Part shown: one piece after another, positions 24,245 to 30,742 of the stretch
Numbering within the stretch: position 1 is the first letter of the stretch
Layout of the letters: each line of letters opens with the position of its first letter
From: an uncultured Collinsella sp.
GTDB taxonomy: Bacteria > Actinomycetota > Coriobacteriia > Coriobacteriales > Coriobacteriaceae
Assembly (NCBI GenBank): GCA_900542175.1
Contig: UQNC01000016.1
Coordinates: forward strand, 1 to 40,507
Direction of reading: 5' to 3'
Length of the DNA stretch: 40,507 bases
The notes under the pieces: model-generated
Databases searched by the model: none
What the model was told of the DNA's origin: nothing
Seen by the model: the letters and a program-made list of their open reading frames with translations, nothing else
Program-made: the position numbers and the translations under genes

Positions 24245-25139
24245 CTTGGCCCCCTTGATCAAACTGAATCATTTCACCAAGAATACGAGAAAGCTCTTCT
24301 TCGTCTTTAAACTCAATTTCAATCTTATTCTTTCCACGCGAGCTCTTCACACGCACGTTGGTATTAAATACCTGGCGAAGCACACGGGCAGCCTTTTTAA
24401 AAGACTGAGGCGTTGCAGGCCTCGGCGTCTTAGGCGTCTCTCCGGCAGAAAACAATGGAGCAAGATTTTCTGTCGCTCTTACGGAAAGGCCCTCTGCAAC
24501 AACCTTTTCTGCAAGTCGAATTCGAGCATCCTCATAGGGAACTGCAAGAATCGCACGTGCATGACCAGCAGTAAGTTTACCCTCAAAAATCATCTGCTGA
24601 ACTACTTCAGGGAGATCGAGAAGGCGCAACGAATTTGTAATTGCAGAGCGTGATTTGCTTACTGCCTTCGACAATGCCTCCTGGGTCATACCGCTGGCAT
24701 CAATGAGCTGGCGATAGCCCTTAGCCTCTTCGACGGGATTCAGATCAGAACGCTGAAGGTTTTCGATAAGAGCAAGAGCCAGCATCTCTTCATCATTAAC
24801 ATCTTTAATGATGACAGGCAGCTCCTCAAGACCAGCAAGCTTTGACGCCTGGTAACGACGCTCACCAGCGATAATCTCATAGCCGTTTCCATGCTTGCGA
24901 ACCAAGAGCGGCTGCAAAACGCCATGCTCTTGGATTGACTCGCTCAACTCGCGAAGTTCAGTTTCATTAAAATGAATTCGCGGTTGATTAGGGTTGGGAA
25001 CGATATCCTCAATAGGTAGTTTTGTTACAGATGCGGCATTTGAAGCAGATACAGCAGAACCACCGGTCTCATACTCGGCCTCTGAGACCAAAGCATTGAG
25101 TCCACGTCCCAATCCGCCACGTTTCTTTACACTAGGCAC
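24234..25139 (-). CDS. parB: Chromosome-partitioning protein ParB (CTPase/parS clamp)
   Basis: 301 residues. ParB binds parS, loads as a CTP-dependent sliding clamp and is moved by ParA. The N-domain contains LGRGLNALV (the usual ParA-contact start), IVPNPNQPR, the GERRYQASK CTP-binding box and ENLQRSDLNPVEEA. The helix-turn-helix region is at GMTQEALSKAVSKSRSAITNSLRLL, and the C-terminal dimer region follows a Pro/Ser linker. The GTG at 25139 overlaps parA by 8 nt. Codon and base use are more A+T-rich than in the flanking genes. Confidence 0.96.
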   Translation of the reverse strand: MPSVKKRGGLGRGLNALVSEAEYETGGSAVSASNAASVTKLPIEDIVPNPNQPRIHFNETELRELSESIQEHGVLQPLLVRKHGNGYEIIAGERRYQASKLAGLEELPVIIKDVNDEEMLALALIENLQRSDLNPVEEAKGYRQLIDASGMTQEALSKAVSKSRSAITNSLRLLDLPEVVQQMIFEGKLTAGHARAILAVPYEDARIRLAEKVVAEGLSVRATENLAPLFSAGETPKTPRPATPQSFKKAARVLRQVFNTNVRVKSSRGKNKIEIEFKDEEELSRILGEMIQFDQGGQDEE

Positions 25140-25932
25140 GCTTGATCACCTCTTTTGCAAGGTTCATATACGCTTTTGCACCCTTATTTTGAGGTGCATA
25201 GGTAATTACCGGTTCTCCAAAAGACGGAGCTTCGGAGATTTTAACCGTACGGGGGATTAGCGTCTTAAATGCCTTATCACCAAAGTATGATTGAACCTCC
25301 TCAACAACCTGATTCGATAGAGAAGTACGCGAGTCATACATGGTCATAAGCACACCATAGGTGTCTAAGCCCTTGTTCAGACGTGATTTGACCATCTTCA
25401 TTGACTCTAGCAGCTTCGTAACGCCCTCCAGTGCATAGTACTCGCACTGGATCGGAATCAAAACGCTGTCTGCTGCGGTCAAGGCATTGATAGTAAGCAG
25501 GCCGAGCGAAGGAGGACAGTCAATGAAAATAAAATCGAACTCGTCCTGAATCGGCTCAAGCAAATCTTTGAGGCGGGTTTCACGAGCAATTGCGCTTACG
25601 AGCTCAATTTCGGCACCTGCAAGCTGAATCGTAGCTGGAATTACGAATACCTTTTTGCAATTTGTATCAAGAACAAGCGATTCTGCCGGCACATCATTCA
25701 ACAATGCATCATAGATGCAGCGATCAAGGTCTTCTTTTTCAATTCCAAATCCACTGGTGCTGTTTCCCTGCGGATCAAAATCGACAATCAGTGTCTTACG
25801 ACCCTGCTCACCCAGTGCTGCTGCAAGGTTCACAGCCGTCGTTGACTTACCGACGCCGCCTTTTTGATTGATGATTGCAATGATACGCGTGTCTTTTGCG
25901 CTCTTAGAACGCTTAACGTCGCGAAATCCCAC
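25132..25932 (-). CDS. parA: Chromosome-partitioning ATPase ParA (Soj)
   Basis: 266 residues. Walker-type cytoskeletal ATPase that binds DNA nonspecifically and carries ParB-parS complexes. Deviant Walker A is KGGVGKST, Walker A' is VDFDPQGNST and Walker B is FIFIDCPPS. A GTG start at 25932 follows GGAGGGACC. It is first in the parA-parB-small-protein operon, with a cluster of parS sites just upstream. Positions 25621-25680 contain only 22 G/C out of 60, well below the flanking genes. Confidence 0.97.
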   Translation of the reverse strand: MGFRDVKRSKSAKDTRIIAIINQKGGVGKSTTAVNLAAALGEQGRKTLIVDFDPQGNSTSGFGIEKEDLDRCIYDALLNDVPAESLVLDTNCKKVFVIPATIQLAGAEIELVSAIARETRLKDLLEPIQDEFDFIFIDCPPSLGLLTINALTAADSVLIPIQCEYYALEGVTKLLESMKMVKSRLNKGLDTYGVLMTMYDSRTSLSNQVVEEVQSYFGDKAFKTLIPRTVKISEAPSFGEPVITYAPQNKGAKAYMNLAKEVIKRA

Positions 25933-25971
25933 GGTCCCTCCTGGTGTGTATTAAAGCTGTCAAACGGAGGA

Positions 25972-25987
25972 TGTTTCACGTGAAACA
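25972..25987. promoter_or_regulatory. parS site 1
   Basis: Perfect TGTTTCACGTGAAACA, the established ParB-binding palindrome, 40 bp upstream of the parA start. Confidence 0.95.
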
Positions 25988-26010
25988 TTCCGATTCGATA
26001 TCAACCGCCA

Positions 26011-26026
26011 TGTTTCACGTGAAACA
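26011..26026. promoter_or_regulatory. parS site 2
   Basis: Perfect TGTTTCACGTGAAACA, spaced exactly 39 bp from site 1 and 39 bp from site 3, between parA and rsmG. Confidence 0.95.
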
Positions 26027-26049
26027 CTGCAAGTTGTTAGTATCCATTA

Positions 26050-26065
26050 TGTTTCACGTGAAACA
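26050..26065. promoter_or_regulatory. parS site 3
   Basis: Perfect TGTTTCACGTGAAACA, ending one base before the rsmG stop codon. Confidence 0.95.
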
Positions 26066-26066
26066 T

Positions 26067-26804
26067 CTAGGCAAGCGGATTCTTCTTTGCCATGCCATTT
26101 GCACGAGGCAATGAAACGGATGCCGGATGACTCTTTTTAAGAACAATGAACTCCCTGTGGCCCAAGCCCTCAGGCAAATCGATTGCGTCATTCAGAAGCA
26201 AAGTGAAGCCGCAAATCTTAGCTGCTGACATGCCGGAAGCAAGCTCCTCATCCGAAGGATTACCCTTGGTGATAACAAATAGCCCTCCGTCTTTGAGGAA
26301 CGGAGCAGCATACTCAACAAGAATCGGTAGAGGGGCAAGTGCGCGGGCGGTTACGACAGAAAACTGCTTCTTATGGCTTCGAGCATATTCTTCAAGGCGA
26401 TCATGAACCGCATGAGCATGTTTCAATCCAAGAACATCAACAAAAGAATTGACAGCATCAACCTTCTTACCAACAGAGTCAATATAAGTAGCTTTACGAT
26501 GCATGGTTATGGTTAACGGAATACCAGGGAAGCCCGCACCTGTTCCCATATCGAGCAAAGCTCCCTCAGGAGCCTTATTTATATAGGGGAGCAAAACAAG
26601 TGAGTCGAGGATATGAAGTACCGCAGCATCTTCTATGTTAAGAATACGGGTGAGATTGGTTGTCTTATTTGTTTCCAGAACCAAATCCAAATGTTGAATA
26701 CATTTCCTCAGCTCAGTATCAGTTACGCTCAAGGAATACTCTTTGCAATAGGAAGTTAGACGACTCAACATCTCGTCAGCCTGCTGATCAGTAAGTACTA
26801 ACAA
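26067..26804 (-). CDS. rsmG: 16S rRNA (guanine527-N7)-methyltransferase
   Basis: SAM-dependent enzyme (GidB) that methylates G527 of 16S rRNA. 245 residues. The SAM-binding motif LLDMGTGAGFPGIPL, the IDSVGKKVDAVNSF block and the VTARALAPLPILVEY motif are present. The start is TTG at 26804, six nt after AAGGAG. A TTG 48 nt further upstream lies in the T-run of the jag terminator and lacks a ribosome-binding site, so it is rejected. It is A+T-rich like parAB and precedes the parS cluster. Confidence 0.93.
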   Translation of the reverse strand: MLVLTDQQADEMLSRLTSYCKEYSLSVTDTELRKCIQHLDLVLETNKTTNLTRILNIEDAAVLHILDSLVLLPYINKAPEGALLDMGTGAGFPGIPLTITMHRKATYIDSVGKKVDAVNSFVDVLGLKHAHAVHDRLEEYARSHKKQFSVVTARALAPLPILVEYAAPFLKDGGLFVITKGNPSDEELASGMSAAKICGFTLLLNDAIDLPEGLGHREFIVLKKSHPASVSLPRANGMAKKNPLA

Positions 26805-26850
26805 CGAAAGCTCCTTTCTGACAAAAATCAGTGTATCGAGAACTTTTGAC

Positions 26851-26882
26851 AAAAAAAGGGGACGTGGAAACCACGTCCCCTT
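26851..26882 (-). terminator. Terminator after jag
   Basis: On the minus strand AAGGGGACGTGG-TTT-CCACGTCCCC is followed by seven T. It separates jag from rsmG. Confidence 0.9.
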
Positions 26883-26900
26883 AGCATAAGCTCGAGTAGA

Positions 26901-27470
26901 TTATCGAGCAACAATCACCACATGGCGATCGGGGTCAGAACCCTCAGAATGAGTATCGACGGCGTCATTGCCACGAAGTGCAATGTGAACCAGTCGGCGC
27001 TCGTAGGCATTCATGGGCGGAAGCGAAACACGCTTATGAGTGCGGATGGCACGCTCGGCAGCAGACTGAGCCATGGAGGCAACCTTGTCCTGACGGCGGC
27101 TCTTGTATCCCTCGACGTCCACTACAACCGGATACCTAAAGCCGAGCTTGCGGCTCACCAGCAATGAGAACATAACCTGAAGGGCATCAAGGGTGCGACC
27201 ATGACGGCCAATGAGAACAGCAAGGTCGGGAGCCGTTACATCCAGAATCAACTCACCCTCGTCGCCCTCATACTCATCGATAGGAGAGTTGGCGGCATCG
27301 AAGTGCGAAAGGATGGAACGCAGGATGGAAATCGCGACATCGGCAATGGTGTCGAGCTCCTCGTCGGTCAGCTCTTCACCAGCCTTGTAGCGCTGTGCAA
27401 TCTCGGGATAATCGCCCGCGACCTGCGGGGCAACCTCCTCAAGCATATCCTCGATGATCTCTTCAGACAT
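26901..27470 (-). CDS. jag: RNA-binding protein KhpB/Jag (KH and R3H domains)
   Basis: 189 residues. The KH region has VLIGRHGRTLDALQ, the nucleic-acid-binding GxxG analogue (GRHG), and the C-terminal R3H domain shows MNAYERRLVHIALRG. No N-terminal Jag-N domain is present; instead there is an acidic leader (MSEEIIEDMLEEVAPQ). The protein partners KhpA in other bacteria as an RNA chaperone. It lies directly after yidC as in most Gram-positive bacteria. Start ATG at 27470, six nt after GGAG. G+C content is normal (37 of 60 at 27061-27120). Confidence 0.94.
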   Translation of the reverse strand: MSEEIIEDMLEEVAPQVAGDYPEIAQRYKAGEELTDEELDTIADVAISILRSILSHFDAANSPIDEYEGDEGELILDVTAPDLAVLIGRHGRTLDALQVMFSLLVSRKLGFRYPVVVDVEGYKSRRQDKVASMAQSAAERAIRTHKRVSLPPMNAYERRLVHIALRGNDAVDTHSEGSDPDRHVVIVAR

Positions 27471-27485
27471 AACGTACTCCAAAAG

Positions 27486-27497
27486 TTAGGTACCTAA
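27486..27497. repeat. 12-bp palindrome TTAGGTACCTAA, copy 2
   Basis: Same palindrome as at 23982-23993, again with G before it. Here it lies between yidC and jag, just upstream of the jag ribosome-binding site. Its binding partner is unknown. Confidence 0.6.
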
Positions 27498-27514
27498 ATA
27501 AGATTGATATCCCA

Positions 27515-28285
27515 CTACTTCTTCTTGTGCGGGCGCGGCTTCTTCTCGCGACGAGTAACCTCAACCTGCAGCGGCGCGTTCTTAAGGCGCTCCTCCTCAT
27601 CGGCCTTCGCCTTGTCGATGACCTTCTGCGTCACAAAAATCTGCTGGATAACCTGCCAAGCAGACGAGACGTCGTAGTACAGCAGAACACCAACGGGAAG
27701 GCTCCAGCCCATCCAAAGCATCATGACCGTCATGACAACGGCCATCATACGCATGCTCTGAGCCTGCTGGCCGGTCTGGTTGCGCGACATATAGAGCTGC
27801 GGAATCAGGGTCAGGACAGCGAACAGGATCAGGCAGACCAGCGCAGGCAGCGCGACCATAAAGCCATCGGCAAAGGAGGCACTCGGCGTGGTGGTCAGGT
27901 CGGGCAGAATATTAAAGAACGAGAACGTGCCGTCGTTAAAGTAGTCCGGCAGGTTACGCAGCAGCGTAAATAGGGCGAACAGGACAGGCATCTGAATCAA
28001 CAGCGGCAGACAACCAGCCATCGGGTTGAACTTGTTCTCGCTGTAGAACTTCTGCATTTCCTCGGCCTGACGCTGGGGATCGTCGGCATAGCGCTCCTGG
28101 ATCTCGAGCATCTTGGGCTGCAGCACCTGCATGCGTGCCGTCGACTTAGTCGACTTGAGCATAAGCGGCGTCAGCAGCAGACGGATGATGACCACCAGGA
28201 TGATAATGGACAGGCCCCAGTCGACCGCAAAGGTCTGGATGAGCTTGAGCAGCTCGAAAAGGATGTTAACGATCCAATCCCACAT
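27515..28285 (-). CDS. yidC: Membrane protein insertase YidC (Oxa1/SpoIIIJ type)
   Basis: 256 residues. Inserts and folds membrane proteins with or without SecYEG. It has five predicted transmembrane segments, and the conserved hydrophilic-groove Arg lies in TM1 (VVIIRLLLTPLM). A basic cytoplasmic tail (RREKKPRPHKKK) could contact ribosomes. No lipobox is present, unlike many Gram-positive YidC proteins, and the periplasmic domain of E. coli YidC is missing, as expected. The ATG at 28285 follows GGAGGAAAA. It sits between yidD and jag. Confidence 0.96.
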   Translation of the reverse strand: MWDWIVNILFELLKLIQTFAVDWGLSIIILVVIIRLLLTPLMLKSTKSTARMQVLQPKMLEIQERYADDPQRQAEEMQKFYSENKFNPMAGCLPLLIQMPVLFALFTLLRNLPDYFNDGTFSFFNILPDLTTTPSASFADGFMVALPALVCLILFAVLTLIPQLYMSRNQTGQQAQSMRMMAVVMTVMMLWMGWSLPVGVLLYYDVSSAWQVIQQIFVTQKVIDKAKADEEERLKNAPLQVEVTRREKKPRPHKKK

Positions 28286-28314
28286 GTAAGTTTTCCTCCG
28301 ATAGCGAGTGCCCG

Positions 28315-28539
28315 CTAGGGCACAGGGTCATAACCGCCGACGTGCAGGGGATTGCAGCGAGCGATGCGCCTCACGGCAAGCCAGCAGCCTCTCAAAACAC
28401 CGTACTTCTCAATCGCCTGGACGGCGTATTGCGAGCACGTTGGGTAATAAATGCAGGCGTCAGGCAATAAGGGCGAAATAACCTGTTGATATATGCGAAT
28501 AGGAGCGATGGCAACACGTCGCAAAACGTGATTGCTCAT
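28315..28539 (-). CDS. yidD: Membrane protein insertion efficiency factor
   Basis: 74 residues. It matches YidD: RIYQQVISPLLP and the CIYYPTCSQYA block, then GCWLAVRRIARCNP and HVGGYDPVP. It aids YidC-dependent insertion. The start overlaps the rnpA stop by 4 nt (ATGA), and yidC follows 29 nt after its stop. Confidence 0.95.
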   Translation of the reverse strand: MSNHVLRRVAIAPIRIYQQVISPLLPDACIYYPTCSQYAVQAIEKYGVLRGCWLAVRRIARCNPLHVGGYDPVP

Positions 28540-28874
28540 CGCTCCTCCCCGGCAACGCCGGCGCGTTTCATAAGCGAACGCAATGCATTGTCCATCTCCT
28601 GAGGCGAAGAAACCCTCGTCTTGGGAGTTGCGAACAAGATGATGTCATAACCCGCAACGGGAAATCCACAGCTGCGGGCGGCCTCGCGCATCACACGCTT
28701 AGAACGGTTGCGCACGACAGCACAACCGAGCCGTTTAGCACCAACGAAGGCGACCCTTCCGGAGTCGCCTTCGCCAACCGATTCACATATGGTCATTCGA
28801 ATCAGAGGGTGATTGAAACGACGCCCCTGACTGAACACATGCTCGAAATCTTGCCGAGACTTAATAGTCTTCAT
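28536..28874 (-). CDS. rnpA: Ribonuclease P protein component
   Basis: 112 residues. Protein subunit that binds the 5' leader of precursor tRNAs and the RNase P RNA. The RNR motif (RNRSKRVMREA) and the N-terminal KSRQDFEHVF region are present. It follows rpmH by 20 nt, and its stop overlaps the yidD start. Confidence 0.96.
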   Translation of the reverse strand: MKTIKSRQDFEHVFSQGRRFNHPLIRMTICESVGEGDSGRVAFVGAKRLGCAVVRNRSKRVMREAARSCGFPVAGYDIILFATPKTRVSSPQEMDNALRSLMKRAGVAGEER

Positions 28875-28894
28875 GCGAGATGTGTGTATCGCTG

Positions 28895-29029
28895 CTAGAC
28901 AGTGAGACGCTTGCGGCCCTTGGCGCGACGACGGGCGAGCACGGCACGACCACCCTTAGTGGCCATACGGGCACGGAAGCCATGGGTCTTGGCACGCTTA
29001 CGCTTATTAGGCTGATACGTACGCTTCAT
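28895..29029 (-). CDS. rpmH: 50S ribosomal protein L34
   Basis: 44 residues, very basic, starting MKRTYQPNKRKRAKTHGFRARMATKGG: the standard L34. The ATG at 29029 has GGAGG eight nt upstream. First gene of the rpmH-rnpA-yidD-yidC-jag transcript. Confidence 0.98.
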   Translation of the reverse strand: MKRTYQPNKRKRAKTHGFRARMATKGGRAVLARRRAKGRKRLTV

Positions 29030-29101
29030 CTTAAGTTCCTCCTGCTGCATTTCGAGTGTCCGCGGGGGCGCGGACGCAGATATAGACACGTGAGCTTGAA
29101 G

Positions 29102-29131
29102 ATTGTAGGGAAATCAATGTTCAAATGTCAA
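29102..29131 (-). promoter_or_regulatory. Promoter of the rpmH-rnpA operon
   Basis: On the minus strand consensus-like TTGACA, an 18-nt spacer and TACAAT lie upstream of rpmH. Confidence 0.8.
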
Positions 29132-29228
29132 GAAATCAAAGGTAAAAGGTTGCGCAGTTCACACGGTTCCCCCATAAGCCGAGCTCGATTTAGCGGTGCA
29201 TGGCAACTTTTCACGATATTTCATCGAG

Positions 29229-29290
29229 TTTTCAACAGGTCATGTTGGCAATGTTGAGAACTTTTCGTCCGTTTTCCAAAGTTTTCAACA
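29229..29290. promoter_or_regulatory. DnaA-box cluster upstream of the GHKL gene
   Basis: TTTTCAACA occurs at 29229-29237 and 29282-29290; TGTTGAGAA (its TTCTCAACA relative on the other strand) at 29252-29260. They differ from the classical TTATCCACA but match the boxes beside dnaN. Confidence 0.7.
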
Positions 29291-29374
29291 GGTTTTGAAA
29301 AGTTGTCGAAAGATGAGAAACATTGCACGGTGAGCTACTATTTGTTCGAAACCTTTTGAAAGATTGCGAGCGGC

Positions 29375-30727
29375 ATGTCTGACGACTTTTACACCATGGT
29401 CGATTCCGGAGACCCGGCACCCGACAACGAGCACATCACCGGCGTGCACGAAGAGCGTGAGGAAGGCGAGCAGACGACCACGCAGGCGCCAAAAGCCATG
29501 TACGCCGCGCGCATCGCCGTCTATGACGATATGCTGTCGACACCGCGTGTGATCGTCATTGATCCGCAAGATGTCCGCACGTATTTGGAAGAGACGACCA
29601 ACACCGTCTACCAGTGCATGAAAGAACAAGGTGGCCATATCTCGCTCATGGTCATCCGCGAGATTGTCGAAAACTTTATCCACGCGCACTTTGCCGAGCC
29701 CATCATCTCGATTCTGGACGGCGGAGACACCATCCGCTTCGCTGATCAAGGACCCGGCATCGACGACAAGGAGCGTGCTTTCGACTTTGGCGTTACCAGC
29801 GCAAACAGCAAGATGAAGCGCTACATCCGTGGAACCGGAGCAGGGTTTCCCATGGTGCAGGAGTATTTGGAAAACGCCGGCGGGGCCGTGTCCATCGAGG
29901 ACAACATGGGCAACGGCACCGTGGTTACGGTAAGCCTGGACCCTAAACGCGTGCAGGAAATAGAGCGTGCAGGGGGACGCGGTGCTGCCGTGCGGCCCGA
30001 GACGGAGCAGCCCGCATATCCCCTGCCGGGAGCTTTTGCGCAGCAGCCCATGGCAACGCAACAGATGCAGCCCCCCGTGGGACAGATGCAGCAGCCCGGA
30101 ATGCTTCCTACACAAGAGCCCCAGGCGGCATCGATGTCGATGCCGCCAAACGCGCCAGAGGCCATGCCGCTGGCGGATCAGGATGCAGCAGCAATGCAGC
30201 AGGCGACGGGGGCACCGGGTGGCCAGCAAATGGGCTATCAGCCGTACCAACAGGGATATCCATATCAGCAGATGCCGCCACTGGGGTATGGTCAGCAGTT
30301 CCCGCAGCAGTACCAGCAGGGATATCAGCAGCCGTACCAGCAGATGCCGCAGCAGCAGTACAACCCCTGGGCCCAGCAGATGACTCCGCAGCCTTACCAA
30401 CAGTGGCCTCAAAGTTTTCAACAGCAAATGCCGCCGATGCAGAGTTCTCAACAACCAGCAGCTCAAATGATGTATCCTAATGCAGCAAATCAGTATGCGC
30501 AGCCACAGCCGGACGTGTTCGTAAGCGATCGCGGCAACGCCGCGCTGGGCTATCTGGCGCAAAATCAAGCGTGCGGTGCAACCGATCTGGCGAGGGCGTT
30601 TGGAAACTCGGCCCCTACTTGGTCACGCACGCTCAATGACTTGGCGCAGGCCGGCTTGGTCATCAAGCATGGCCAGAAATACCATCTGACCGAACTCGGC
30701 GCCGCTCGCGTGCGAGCTCAGAGCTAA
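29375..30727 (+). CDS. GHKL ATPase with Gln/Pro-rich linker and winged-helix domain
   Basis: 450 residues. An acidic leader precedes a GHKL (histidine-kinase-type) ATPase fold at about 85-190: N-box REIVENFIHAHF (Asn100), G1 FADQGPGI, G2 GTGAGFPMV and the GNGTVVTV strand. There is no phosphoacceptor or receiver domain. A Gln/Pro/Met/Tyr-rich disordered linker spans about 220-390, and a C-terminal winged-helix-like domain (about 395-450, GNAALGYLAQNQACGATDLAR and VIKHGQKYHLTELGAARV) follows. It lies between DnaA-box clusters, directly upstream of dnaA, with a 15-nt gap. The N-box resembles SpoIIAB-type anti-sigma kinases. Function unknown; an ATP-sensing role in origin control or dnaA expression is conceivable. 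Confidence 0.88.
   Translation: MSDDFYTMVDSGDPAPDNEHITGVHEEREEGEQTTTQAPKAMYAARIAVYDDMLSTPRVIVIDPQDVRTYLEETTNTVYQCMKEQGGHISLMVIREIVENFIHAHFAEPIISILDGGDTIRFADQGPGIDDKERAFDFGVTSANSKMKRYIRGTGAGFPMVQEYLENAGGAVSIEDNMGNGTVVTVSLDPKRVQEIERAGGRGAAVRPETEQPAYPLPGAFAQQPMATQQMQPPVGQMQQPGMLPTQEPQAASMSMPPNAPEAMPLADQDAAAMQQATGAPGGQQMGYQPYQQGYPYQQMPPLGYGQQFPQQYQQGYQQPYQQMPQQQYNPWAQQMTPQPYQQWPQSFQQQMPPMQSSQQPAAQMMYPNAANQYAQPQPDVFVSDRGNAALGYLAQNQACGATDLARAFGNSAPTWSRTLNDLAQAGLVIKHGQKYHLTELGAARVRAQS
30415..30453. promoter_or_regulatory. DnaA-box-like pair inside the linker coding region
   Basis: TTTTCAACA at 30415-30423 and TTCTCAACA at 30445-30453, 30 bp apart, are the same two variants as in the 29.2 kb cluster. 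They fall in Gln-coding CAA/CAG-rich DNA, so chance is possible. Confidence 0.4.
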
Positions 30728-30742
30728 AGAACGGGAGAGACA

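Larger units (their letters stand above)
29030..29374. other. Left part of the replication-origin region
   Basis: No gene is present. The stretch holds the rpmH promoter, DnaA-box-like sequences at 29229-29237, 29252-29260 and 29282-29290, and the upstream region of the GHKL gene. It is A+T-richer than the surrounding genes. Confidence 0.7.
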
